The translations under genes and the position numbers were made by a program. Shown here piece by piece: positions 1 to 10,592 of a stretch of 64,000 nt of DNA (position 1 is its first letter; every line of letters begins with the position of its first letter). The stretch covers positions 126,500-190,499 of the forward strand of contig CACRXP010000679.1 in NCBI GenBank assembly GCA_902702965.1, in the 5' to 3' direction. The notes under the pieces were generated by a model that did not search any database, was not told the DNA's origin, and was given only the letters and a program-made list of their open reading frames with translations. The stretch is from Spirometra erinaceieuropaei (taxonomy: Eukaryota; Platyhelminthes; Cestoda; Diphyllobothriidea; Diphyllobothriidae).

Positions 1-164
1 AGGTGAGCTAAATACACGACGAGCTGTACAGTTTTTTCATTCCTTGACGATGGGCTCGCGTGAGAGTTCGAAACGTCGGATAAATAAACCATTGGTCCCA
101 GCGATCGCCTTCCCGTCTTCTTCTATGCAATTACCTGGGCCGCGCATATTCTCTATCATTCGGA

Positions 165-341
165 ATATATATATATATATATATTTCACTTTCTCCTCTG
201 TTTATTTCGTCTGACGACGGGTTGGTGTCACTAGCTCGAAAATTCACGAGTGCAACTCAATTTTTCCGACGAGCCTTCTCTCTTCTTCATATTGTCTCGG
301 AATGCACACAACCTCAACTATTCATATATATATATATATAT
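165..341. repeat. two (AT)n microsatellites
   Basis: Alternating AT runs lie at about 165-185 and 324-341. The first 400 bases otherwise show no gene signal. Confidence 0.9.
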
Positions 342-438
342 GAATGCCAAAAAGGGTCTGACCCTCGCTGTTGTGGTTAAGATCTCACTCGACCCCATGT
401 TATATATGTATCCATCAATCAAGTAGCATTCCACTAAC

Positions 439-1047
439 CTGGTTCGCCCGACCATCGGTAGCGCGTCTGCGTGGTGTGGCAAACTCAACGCCGACGAATT
501 CGCTAGCTGTGGCCGCGGTCAGGCTGGCATGACTGGAAAACGTCATTTTCCGCCCTGTCCTGGCTGACCTGGGCTGACTGTTGCCGCTACGTGATGCCAC
601 CAGGGGTCTAGCATGCGGTCCGCCTGAAGCTCCCACCGCTGCTGCTGCTGCCGCCGTCGTCGTCGTGACCATAGTGACTACCGCAAGTCGGGAACCACAT
701 CGACTCATGGTTGGTACATAGTTGGTGGGACAGGTGTGCAGTGGACAGATGGGCCGATCGAACCGCAGCAGACGCAGGAGGTCCAAGCTGTCGGAATTGA
801 AAACGAGCAGGAAGAGGCTCGTACAGCCGGGGGGCGGCGGATAGCCGCCTCCGGTGGTGGCGGTGGTAGCACCTGGAGACGGCTGGTGCTGGTGATGGTG
901 GGAATGATGATGATGAGTACCCAACCGTGTGCGGCTGGAAAAGGAGTCCAGAGGGGCTGAGGATGCTCCATCCAGGAGTTCAGATGTATTATCGGCAGTT
1001 GTCGGGCGCATGCATCGTAAACGTGGCAAGGGACTGTCGCGCACCGT
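439..1047 (-). CDS. candidate internal coding exon, unrecognised protein
   Basis: Read on the minus strand, the exon starts right after a strong acceptor (TTCCGTTTCCTACAG, at 1048-1062) and ends at AACCAG followed by the strong donor GTTAGT (433-438). The 609 nt between are exactly 203 codons with no stop, so the exon would be phase 0-0. The protein begins TVRDSPLPRL. It has a low-complexity middle (a histidine run near residues 50-59, then Thr/Gly and a Pro run), a more ordered hydrophobic stretch (SLFLLVFNSDSLDLLRLLRF) and a Thr/Ala run near TTTTAAAAAA. The stretch is clearly GC-richer than its surroundings, as are the exons at 9653-10042 and 41155-41711 on the same strand. No family is recognised. 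The open frame extends past the acceptor without an ATG there, which also argues for an internal exon. The His, Thr and Ala runs come from trinucleotide repeats, so chance openness cannot be excluded. Confidence 0.55.
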
Positions 1048-1527
1048 CTGTAGGAAACGGAATGGCGATAAGATCAGACGATGTGGGGCAGACAGCAAAC
1101 ATGAAGGACCATAGGTCTTAGTAGCAAGAACTGATAAGTTCAATTACAAGATAAGGGAACCGACACTGTTAGCAGAAGGCATGCTACGAAAGGGCACTCC
1201 AACGTGGGGTGGCGTTCACCAATCTCCCCTAACCGCTGCTTCAAATGTTAAATCAAGTCTTGGAATTCGCTCTCCAAGGGCACGTATGCCATTGTAACAG
1301 ATAAGGCAAAAGGCAGCAAAGCAATCGAGTTCCATCTCTGGCTTATCGCTTCCATTAATCAGCCCACGTCCTATGCATACTTGAAAGAGACTGAGTACTT
1401 AAGCCAGATATGGGGTGATGGAGGAAGCCGGTCAAGGGGTATTCAAAATAAAACTTCCTATAGCAACTGTCGGCAAGATAGAACTATTAGATCCCCAATC
1501 GGTGAAACCGCCGAGGGCAACGCGGTA
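1048..1527. other. no gene seen
   Basis: This stretch lies upstream of the minus-strand exon and would be intron. Neither a repeat nor a coding signal is seen in it. Confidence 0.4.
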
Positions 1528-2286
1528 AAAACTGGACGTGCTAACTCATGAAATGTCAACCAAAATTTCGAAATGCCTTCTCGTTTCGAAAGATAAATTA
1601 AGTAGTGTTGTAAAACTAATCATGGTGCAGCATAAATCTATAATGATCCAGTTACCTCGGGATGTCGGCTTTTGAAAGAACTTATTTTCGGCTGCATGCA
1701 AGATCTATAGTCTGGAAAAATGACTACTTAAGTAGTATGCAATTTTCTCATTGATTTTCGATGCCCTTGAAAATTCAATTATATTTAATGGAAAACATGC
1801 ATAAAGTATTCATTCTTTAACTTATTCGATAGAAAATCACGTCTTCTTCCAATTTCATGCTCAAAAGAAGAGTATAATTCGGTTTTAAAAAAACTTTTCT
1901 AATTCCCGAATAATTTTGAACCGACCTGCTGTTACACCTGCATTCAGGGCTTCAAGCCTACAAGTTGTATATTTTCCGTGTACGGAAAATCATGCATTTC
2001 TCTACGGTGTTAAGAGGAGACCATATGAGGTTCATAAAATTAACCAGTGGATTTGAGCAATATTGTTAACTTTACAAGCCACATTCGTAAATGCAGATAC
2101 ATGACGTTTCATGAACAGCCATTTAACGGTATTAAAATATCTCACAACTAAAAACTTTTTGAAACCGAATTCTACTCTTATTTTGAGTATGAAATTCGAA
2201 GAAGACGTGATTTTCTACCGAATAAGTAAAGGAATGAACGCATTTCGAAATTTTGGTTGACATTTCATGAGTTTGCACGTCTACTG
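1528..2286. mobile_element. F1 foldback MITE with a shortened right arm
   Basis: The left arm (GTGCTAACTCATGAAATGTC from about 1538) returns in reverse complement at the right end (ACATTTCATGAGTTTGCACG, then TCTACTG at 2280-2286), followed by TA. The arms also pair internally, for example ACGTCTTCTTC at 1840 with GAAGAAGACGT near 2200. The right arm lacks about 230 bases compared with the 990-bp copies: it jumps from the inner arm straight to the outer AACGCATTTCG motif. There is no transposase. CAGT-type ends next to TA suggest Tc1/mariner mobilisation, which is inference. Confidence 0.75.
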
Positions 2287-2690
2287 TATAAGCCCAGGTT
2301 TTTATTTTTATGCTATGTCTACTTAATTGATTTTTGTAGGAATGTTGTATTGCGGCTACGCCTCTAGCTAAGGGTAGGAAAACCATTAAAGATTAAGGCT
2401 GAGTTAAAGATTAGGGGTAGGGAAAGGACTAGGGTTGAGTTTGCCTGCCGCATATCGTCTCACTCAATCCGGTCTTCCTTAACTAATGATATTGGATTAT
2501 CTGTTTTCCACCGCCTGGTTTACACACAAATGACCGGGATTTCACATATCACGAGAAGTGGGGACGGCTCCGATGCCAACTGAGTGGGAGTGCAATAGGG
2601 GCCATATTATGGGGTCAACAAGACCTCAGTGTGATACTTCGATCAGTTTCACGTTGAATCACGAGGCTGCCAGAATGGTTGGCTTGTGAC
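2287..2690. other. no gene seen; degenerate TTAGGG-like stretch
   Basis: Around 2385-2450 the sequence repeats variants of GATTAGGGGTAGGG. Similar degenerate TTAGGG or CCCTAA-like patches recur at 8.4, 26.5 and 30.6 kb. Confidence 0.4.
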
Positions 2691-3560
2691 GGTGTCGGTC
2701 GGAGTGCCTGCCGCCAGAATAGCGCATGCTTAATTAGGCTGTTTATCGTAAGACCTGCGAGAACACCCTGGATGACCCACGAAAGCAACCTTTTTTGACG
2801 TCTGGTGGCAATGAATCATTTAACAATTCAACTCCACTTTGGTTGACGGCCCAGGCACGTGCGTTGTTTTGTCTCACGTCCAAGGACAAAAACGTTGCAT
2901 GCACTTTTCTCCAGTGAACACCGCTGAATGCAGGCGACTTCGTCTCCCTTTTACCGAAAACAAAAGGAGCATGTTCCTGACTTCACAAAGAAGACAATCT
3001 AGACTCGGAAGTCAGCTTGCAAGAAATCAGTCGAAGGCAACCATCGGATGAAGGACCCCCAAGACACACGACCAGCCAAAGGTGTCTGTCTTACATTAAG
3101 TGTCTACAACGATCGCTGGGTTCATCGTAAATAATGCAGCTCAGAGAGTTGAGAAGCGATCGTTGTAGACGCTTAATGCTTATTCTTTTAATTGCCCTGT
3201 CAATAGATGAAAACGTTTCCGCCAGAAGAACGAATTTACCAATTGTCTGTACTTATTTTGCCATTGCTCTATGCATACATAGGCCCCACCCGTGAAACCC
3301 TTATTACTACCTTTCCCATAAGACAGGCACCTTTGACTGGTCGTGTGTGTTTGTGGGTCCTTCATCCAACCGTTGCCGGCTTTTCCGTTTCCGTAAGCCG
3401 GGTAGGTTTCAATGACCTGAACGGGCGTTTAGCCTGTATCCATCGGTAACCGATGCTCAAACGTGAAATCTGAATCAAGAAAGCATCGTGCTAGGGAGGA
3501 AAGCGTGCAGGGCGCCCTTGAGGCATTTTTCCTTTGGCCCAAAAAGTTGAAAGATAAGAA
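2690..3560 (+). repeat. dispersed repeat RX, copy 1
   Basis: Several blocks match the reverse complement of 39050-39640. GGCTGTTTATCGTAAG at 2738 matches the opposite strand near 39600. The block GCCTGTATCCATCGGTAACC at 3432 matches near 39170. The bases at 3500-3545, with GCGTGCAGGGCGCCC, match near 39110. Copy 1 holds about 200 bases (3040-3240, including a hairpin) that are not obvious in copy 2. Function unknown; probably an old transposable element. Confidence 0.65.
3094..3178. repeat. near-perfect 24-bp inverted repeat with a 37-nt loop
   Basis: The left arm (3094-3117) begins CATTAAGTGTCTACAACG. It pairs with the right arm (3155-3178) with a single G/T-type difference. It lies inside repeat RX and could be a small inserted foldback element or an RNA hairpin. 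Confidence 0.8.
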
Positions 3561-4320
3561 GGCTAGAGAGAGAAGATTAGGGATTAATTTAAAAGTTAAA
3601 TAGATGGCAAAAAAGCAACAAATAGTGGGTTTGGACCAAATGTGGTTTTGTACTCTATAGCCACAAATTGAGAATATTCTAAACTACCAAATATGCTACA
3701 AAACGGCAGAGGTGGCGGTTAATTGTCCAGTATCTTTGACTTGACTAATCTACTCAGTAGGCGAGTTTTTCTACGCGCGATCGCACTTTTCCACTGGACG
3801 AAAGCTATAGTTTACGAATACGACGCAGTATCAACCACTCGCAGTAATCGATTCAGTCTGCTCTTGAGTTGCTGATGAAATTCCTTTTCTAACGAAAGCG
3901 GCTGTAAATCTCGGTCTGCGGTTGGTTTCCCGCCCTGGTTCACTAAAACAATATCTGCAAATGAATTGGCGCGAAACATCTTTTGATGGATTAATCTTCA
4001 CCGATAAGCATCTAGTTTTCAGCTTCTAGGCGACAAAATGCAGAGTAGCGCAAATCGATTAAAGGGACTGTTGTCATGGTCCGATTTCCACGCGCTCTGG
4101 ACTGATCTCCTGCCCTTATTGGACGTCTTCAAAAAATGCACAGCAAATTCACCTGTTTTATTTATTTGTGGTAACTTATTATGTCGACCGTTTGTCACGT
4201 GACCGAGTAATTCTAACCGTCGTGTCCATCAGTAATCATCTGTGATTGCCGCATTACGGGCGGCCGCAGACGCTTTTCTGCGTATGCCAGTCAGTCCTGT
4301 GTTTGGCGTCCTTGTTCAAG
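3561..4320. other. no gene seen
   Basis: AT-leaning sequence with no long frame, splice-bounded exon or recognisable repeat. Confidence 0.4.
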
Positions 4321-4321
4321 T

Positions 4322-4440
4322 TCCTATTGCGTCAAGGTCATTTGCCCCTTGTAGCCAGCCGTTCCAGACTCGATCGGCTTCAGTTGTGGCATACGTGCGT
4401 CCACATAGTCGCAGTTATGCATGCGCCACTTGAACACACC
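4322..4440 (+). repeat. repeat shared with 34913-35045
   Basis: The order of blocks (TCAAGGTCATT, then a CAG-rich part, GCATAC, CACATAGTCGCAG, GCCACTTGAACACACC) matches 34913-35045. In the second copy the match appears to continue towards TTGTAGCTC (near 35325), which here lies beyond the inserted repeats, near 5825. Confidence 0.55.
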
Positions 4441-4660
4441 ACCCTCTCGGACGTCGTTGCGGACGCTGTCCACCGTGTGCTCTACAGCAAGTTGAGGGCA
4501 GGCATGGCGACTTGCGTTTATGGTGGTACTAGCCTTGCACAGCATCTACCGCACTCTCTTCTCTTCCCGACCTGGGCGCGGTGTCAGGACAAAGTCAAGA
4601 TGACCGGGGACGGGGGAAGGCGCAGGTGGCTGGCGCGGCCGGAACCGCACCTAGGCGTAC
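4425..4660 (-). repeat. R2 repeat copy
   Basis: Carries the R2 blocks CCACCGTGTGCTCTACAGC, CGACTTGCG, the GCACTCTC block and TGTCAGGACAAAGTCAAGA. The family recurs at 12.7, 13.05, 17.2, 31.1, 31.6, 32.8 and 34.1 kb. The open frame across it is incidental. Confidence 0.7.
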
Positions 4661-4709
4661 CGATCCACACCAATGGGTCAACACTTGAATTTGTTCTCTC
4701 CCAAACCTA

Positions 4710-5704
4710 CAGTGCGTGACCTATCTCATGAAATGCTGACTGAAATTCTGAAATGCGTTTTCGATTAGGAAGGATTACTTGGTCGCGGTTGTGATACTGA
4801 TTATCTTAAGGCATACTCTTATAACATTTTAGACTCGGCAGGATGTCGGCTTTAGAATGCATGTCTTTTCCATCTCCTGTAGAAAGCGTGCTCGGTAAAA
4901 AATGACTACTTATGTAGCATGCATTTCTCCCATTGATTTTCGATGACCTTGGAAATTCAAATATATTCTATAGAAACCACAAACAAAAATATGCTTTCTT
5001 TTAGTCAATCAATAGAGAATCACGTCTTCTTTATATTTTATACTTTAAGAAGGAGTATAATTAGGTTTTAAAAAAGTTTCTAATTGTGAGACTTTTTAAG
5101 ACCGCGATATGTCCATTCACATAGCATCGTACCTGGCCGTTTACCACTGCTCCTCATACAATGTAAGACATGGTCCGCATCCATTGTCAAATTTTATAGG
5201 CCCTGTATGATATCTCTTTAATGACATAGAAAAATATGGGATTTTCTTTATGCGGAACGAATGCACCTTGTAGAGTGAAATCACTAAGTGCTAATGCAAC
5301 GAATGATCAGGCTCCAAATTTTTCGACAATTAGCAAACTTTTTTAAAACCTAATTATACTCCTTCCTTAAGTATAAAATATAAAGAAGACGTGATTCTCT
5401 ATTGACTGACTAAAAGAAAGCATATTTTTGTTTGTGGTTTCCATAAAATATATTTGAATTTCCAAGGTAATCGAAAATCAATGGGAAAAATGCATGCAAC
5501 TTAAGTAGTCATTTTTTACCGAGCATGCTTTCTACAGGAGATTAACACGAAAAACATTTAAAAGCCGACATCCTGCCGAGTCCAAAATTTTATAACAGTA
5601 TGCCTTAAGATAATCAGTATCACAACCGCGACCAAGTAATCCTTCCTACTCGAAAACGCATTTCAGAATTTCAGCCAACATTTCACGAGATAGGTCACGC
5701 ACTG
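4710..5704. mobile_element. F2 foldback MITE, full length (995 bp)
   Basis: It starts TA|CAGTGCGTGACC (TA at 4708-4709) and ends GGTCACGCACTG|TA (TA at 5705-5706), so the TA duplication and ends are intact. The arms are very similar for about 370 bases each: left TTTTAGTCAATCAATAGAGA pairs with right TCTCTATTGACTGACTAAAA. A centre of about 230 bases is not palindromic. No transposase frame is present. This is the cleanest F2 copy in the window. Confidence 0.9.
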
Positions 5705-8700
5705 TACGAAAGCAGCTGCGATCGCTTCCCTCACCCGCAAGCATATGCCCCGGCCTCGCGAACGGCTACTTCCGCCTGGCAGGGCAACTCAGTGTTCTGT
5801 ATGCTCGGAACTGGGATTTATGATTGTAGCTCTCTGGGTACATTTGCTGCTCACTGTCGACACAAGCAAAACTTCAAGTTCCAGGAAGCAGCCGTGATGA
5901 ACAAGACACTAGTAACTGACAGGAGTGACGGAACGGCTTGAAGCAATCAGACAGCTGTCGCACCAAGGACCACCAAAAATTATGATAAGTATACAGTAGC
6001 ATAGCAGTTACATCCTAAACGCAAATATTATCCCCCCAAGGTGAATTTATTTGTGAAGACCAGACGTCAGAAAAATAGGATTCTAGCTACAGCAGTCGAA
6101 TATGCCTATCAATGACGCTGTCAGTTCGCGTTTTAGCGTCAATCCAACGGACTGCTGTCCCCTGCAGAAGCCCTTTCACCTAATCGTTTTTCTACTCTCC
6201 ACAAAACCCTCAACTTTGACTATATGTTGTTATATTTGATACTTGGTAAAATATTGCTAATTAAGTGTTCTGATTATGTCAAACTGGCAGGTGGCAGACT
6301 GGGAAACATGGACGTCTCTACCATTTCCACTGCTTGTTTGGAAACATGTTATCCATGTGATCGTATTTTTCCCTTCAAGCATCGCATCGCGGCAAGTCGG
6401 TAGCCTTCTTCCAATGCCGGGCGTCACAGCAGAAAGTGATTGGATCTACTACAGGTGACCTTGGGTCAAATCCCAGAGGAGGCAACTATTCCGTTGTCCT
6501 AATTCCAATGCTAATCCTAACACTAGCCCCTCCGGAGCTTAGCGCAATGCCACCGCCACCTAACTTCTCGGGCGAAGTTCCGTTCGCAGTGTATGCGTTT
6601 CTATCGCCAGTCATCTTGATGGTACCGATTTGTGATCAGTTTCCCTTTCGTTACGAGGCTAAACTGATTAACAGTCAGTCGTTTTATAAGACTTTGACCG
6701 GATGAGCGAGCGTCTCAACGCACAGCGCGACCTGTTATCCGGACAACTGGGGCGAACCCTCTTTTCAGAATCATGCTCGTTCGTGCACGCGAGTAGCCAG
6801 ATTAAATTTCGTGAGGAACTATTGAAACAGAAAGTTCGGCTGCCGTGCTGTTGACCAGGCAAAACTTTCCTCAGGGGGATTGCGGCAAAAGATAGTAATT
6901 TACCTTCGGCAAATTTGAAACATCAAAGCAACTTGCTTCGTTAAAGCTACAGTAACTATCAAAGGACGCGACTTGAGTGGCCAGCAACGCGCAGGGAGAT
7001 GTGGAGAGTGGATGGCCTCCACCCTTTACTCATGCCTCACTGCGTGAGCCTGAGTGCAGTTCCTCTGCATCAACTCCCCTGCTATTTACATTGGTTAGAA
7101 TCTGTCGATGAAGCTGATCTGCCGTCAAACCAGCATGGTTGGGAGAGATAGCATCGAAAGTGAGCCATAGTCGTTGCTATTCGCACAGCCCAAAGTCAAA
7201 CAAAAACAAGGCAAGAAAAATTGCTCAGAATCAAATACAGTTAACTCGGTTTGGTGGCTGAGATCTGGTCAGAAGCATATCGTCGAATGGCCCGTTGATA
7301 TGCCTGTACGGATTGACTAACGAGAGCGTACAGTATAAAGTCGAGTTCGTGAGGCATGAAGTCTTTGTTTTACCGTTTTGTTAACGAAGTCAGAGAGCGA
7401 TGAGGGTAAAGGACTCCGTAATGGCGTCGAAAACAAATATCGTGTGCGGGAGTGAGCCATTATATTCTGCTGTTCTACAACAGCACAGACAGAGGGGGTA
7501 AGATGGAAATATTAATTAATAAAACCGAAAACACGGACATCCCGGTGCGTTCAAAGAAGTTCCGAGGCAACCAACTGATGTGCTACGGTAGTGTCGGACA
7601 TACTTGGCGGTATATGCAGGCGTGTGTGTGTGAGCCGTGCAGAGTCCTGAGTCGGTTTTGTGAGAAGAAAGTCGGGCTTTCATACTAGCATTTTGAGTAA
7701 GTACATCTCCTTTTAAAAAGCCCTCCTCTTGTAAGTATCCCGGTGACAGTGAGCCTTCCAATATAGTGTTAGAAAAAGGACAGTCTCCTCAGTAATGCAG
7801 AAGCGCACAAGTGGATGTTCAAGGGGTTTTGACGACGGCGCGTTGTCCGACAAAATGAATAAAATACACAACACTCCTCCTTCTCCCCCCCCCCCAGCGA
7901 GAAGGCTGGGGGAAAAGTGACGAAACAACTATCTTAGCTAGATCTGTCAGAAGCGGAACAACTCCAGCAGTTGTCAGTCAAGTAAAAGAGGACTTTTTCC
8001 AGTGTGTCGATCAGTTCTTGAACGCAGACTGTGGAAAGCAGGAAGCCGAGGTAACAAGAAAAGGTCCCCTATAGGACTCAATCAAACCATGGAAGTCTAA
8101 CTGCTTCCCCCACACCCCCACCGAATTCGTTCCAGGTTCCTACCGGTAGAAAGAATTAGTCAATATGGAGTTTACATTGCCCCAGAAGGCAAGAAGGGTT
8201 TTTTGTTACGGCTGGTTTGTCGTTCTGCCAGAGTTTCGACTGAAAATTCTTACGCGCCGAGGAATGCCCGACGTATTTGAGACGACGTCTAATAGTCGAC
8301 TTTGTCCCTAGTTTCTAATGCAAAGAACGTGACAATAGACGGAGATAGGGACCCGTCCTCATAGCACACATGGTCATGTATAAAATTTCCAGAATACTAG
8401 GGTTAGGGTTAAGGTAGAGTTGGCAGCAGGTTTAAGTTAGCGTTTGGACACCCGTTCGTTCAATTCCATCCAACGAGTTGTTTAGAAGTATATTATTTAA
8501 AAATTGCCGCACGTTCAGTGTCCGCTGGCAGAGTTCCGTATCCTTCTAGACAGAAGAGTTGTTCTAAAGATTTTATCATTGTCATTCAGGAATGAAAAAA
8601 ACCCTCTAACATTTTCAATTGGGCTTCGCCCTTACCTCCCTGGCAATCAAATAAAAAGGGACCTCTAATGAGCTAATTTCTGACTGTGAATCACGCCTGG

Positions 8701-9040
8701 ACTTTCGCAAAGTGTCTGCAATTCGTCCAGACGTCTTTCTACTTTCTCAATGCCCGTAAACGACAGACTGTACTGTACTGTACAGACTTGGTCCTATAGC
8801 AATAATAAAATATCGTATCATATCTTACTCTTGTAACTGGTAGTACGGTTGAATTGTGTAGTCATGTTTATGAAGATCGACTTTCAAAATCTTATACTCC
8901 CACTGTTGTCGGAAAATCGACCTCATTAAATGTGCGTAGAATGGAGTTTTGGAATCTTACTTAAAAATACGTAAATTAGCTGAATTTCTTATCCATTTAT
9001 AGTAGAGTGAGCGCTTTTACTTGAGGCAGGTTACCGTGAG
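5705..9040. other. about 3.3 kb with no gene seen
   Basis: No convincing exon or complete repeat is seen. There is a short telomere-like patch at 8399-8418 (GGGTTAGGGTTAAGG), a C-run near 7885, and only short, non-conserved open frames. Confidence 0.4.
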
Positions 9041-9100
9041 TGTGGGTGCAATCGCATGAAACGTTGACTGAAATTCTGAAATGTGTTTTTTCCTAAATTC
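9041..9100 (+). mobile_element. F2-type MITE left-end fragment
   Basis: ATCGCATGAAACGTTGACTG followed by AAATTCTGAAATGTG matches the outer arm of the F elements, then stops. It is a solo end or remnant. Confidence 0.55.
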
Positions 9101-9652
9101 CGGGGAAGGGGATAGAGTTAGTTCTAGTATTGGAATTATGGTTAAAGTTCAGTTTATGGGGATTGGTGTCGGAGTTAAAGTTAGTACACGGGAATAGGAA
9201 ACCTCTTGAGATTTAGCGCGAGTCTACCTACAGTTCTGGGGCTGGGAGGGGGTGGTTCACGTTTCATGTCCGACCAAATTCTTCCATCCAAAACCACGGT
9301 TAGAAGGCCGGAGGGTCAAATTTGCCAGTTTCATCTCTCGAGAGACGTTAATCAACCTCCGAAGTTCTGTAGGGGGGGGATAGTGTGCCACGCCTTTGCT
9401 CTGTGACGAAGAAAGATTGCTTAAACTTCGTCCGACTGGCCCCTAATGTGCCCATGTGCAAGCTCAAGCCAAGGTTAATGGGCACTGAGCTTGGAGAGGG
9501 CGACTATCTGGTCAAACACCCTCAACCTGCCCATGCCGTCGAGGACACGGTAGTTGGGGCCGGATCATATTTCGCAGCCGTACCTGCAGTTAACAAGCCC
9601 CAACCCCTAACAGGTACGGCTACGAACTAAAATCTTGCCCAGGTGGATTTAC
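9101..9652. other. no gene seen; would be intron downstream of the 9653-10042 exon
   Basis: Degenerate GGTTAAAGTTCAG-like repeats at 9100-9180. Short plus-strand frames here have no splice support. Confidence 0.35.
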
Positions 9653-10042
9653 TCAATTCAGCACCCCAGTGCTTCCTAAATAGAGTGAACCACCGCACCT
9701 GTTGGGCAGCCGAGGAGAGCGTTCCACTGGGCGAGGCGCCTCCAACGCCTGCAGCAACTGGGGGCGTCGAGGGCGAGGAGGAGGGGGTGGATGGGGAGGC
9801 AGCGGATGCATAAAACGGGAAGACTGAGTTGACCGAGCTGCATCGACAATTGAAGGTGTTGGTCACCAGGGCGAAGATGAGATGACCGGCACGGGAGTAG
9901 AACACCTTCAGGATGTTGACGCCGCTGGGTGCAGCTGTCGTCTGGGTGGCGTCCATGGAGGCCCGTCGTCTTCGGTGGCCCGCGGCAGGCGCAGAATTTC
10001 CACGGTCGGTCGGCGGCACTACTGGCAGAAACAGAACACCTA
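9653..10042 (-). CDS. candidate internal coding exon, unrecognised protein
   Basis: On the minus strand a pyrimidine-rich acceptor (ACCTCCTACCCTTACAG, at 10043-10059) opens a frame that runs for about 130 codons, entering with two bases of a split codon. A donor lies at GAATTGA|GTAAAT (9647-9652). An alternative donor, CAACAG|GTGCGG (exon end 9699), would leave phase 0 and so would join in frame to the exon at 439-1047. Codon third positions are rich in C and G through VNILKVFYSRAGHLIFALV, more than expected by chance. The protein then has a Ser/Pro-rich linker (residues about 80-110) and the segment QVRWFTLFRKHWG. A second frame (minus, 9676-10140) is also open but has poorer codon bias. No family is recognised. 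Confidence 0.55.
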
Positions 10043-10419
10043 CTGTAAGGGTAGGAGGTCATGGTATGATAGCTCAAACCGATCAGCCAGGGCGTCGAAC
10101 CCCGATGCGGGGAGATGTTTAACTTGGTGTATTTGCACATACAGAGACTTTATGCGTGACTGAGGTGAATATTTCTGCCTGTCACCGGAGACGTTGTCGT
10201 CAAGGGGTTTCATGGGAGAAACATAAGGTGGGCAAAAGTTGATGCAAACTTAAAACCACCAATACAGGGCACATCTCAGCTGGACAGAGATTATGATATC
10301 CAAAAATAAAAGGTAGAAGCTGGGCGAAAAACAAACGCCATATCGTGCTAAAAGCTGGTCTTTGAGTATTATGGTTGATAATAATCTAGGCGCCTAGTTA
10401 TTCGTCCAGGCGCGACACT
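10043..10419. other. no gene seen; acceptor-side intron
   Basis: Contains the acceptor of the minus-strand exon at its left edge and otherwise nothing recognised. Confidence 0.35.
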
Positions 10420-10592
10420 GAGCCAAAAATGACCATTCCAGTCATCCTTTTCTTTGTCGGTAATATCATTCTGCCTATATATCATGCGCCGCTGTGCGGC
10501 TGCTGGTTGGGCTCGAGAGAGAGTCCATAAGGCACAACGGAACGAGTGAGTTCCGTATGAACGATCGGTGAGCGCCCCTTACCATTGTATAG
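10420..10592 (+). mobile_element. tRNA-Arg/hammerhead element, 5'-truncated copy (first of a tandem pair)
   Basis: It starts within the ribozyme region (AAAAATGACCATTCCAGTC, 10425-10443) and runs through TCTTTGTCGGTAAT, GCTGGTTGGGCTCGAG and GATCGGTGAGCGCCCC to ACCATTGTATA. It is followed directly by the head of the next unit. Equivalent bases of the two units are 312 apart (10433 and 10745). Confidence 0.75.

Noticed and set aside
4246..4719. 157-codon plus-strand open frame
   Set aside because: Most of it is an R2 repeat copy, and other R2 copies do not keep the frame.
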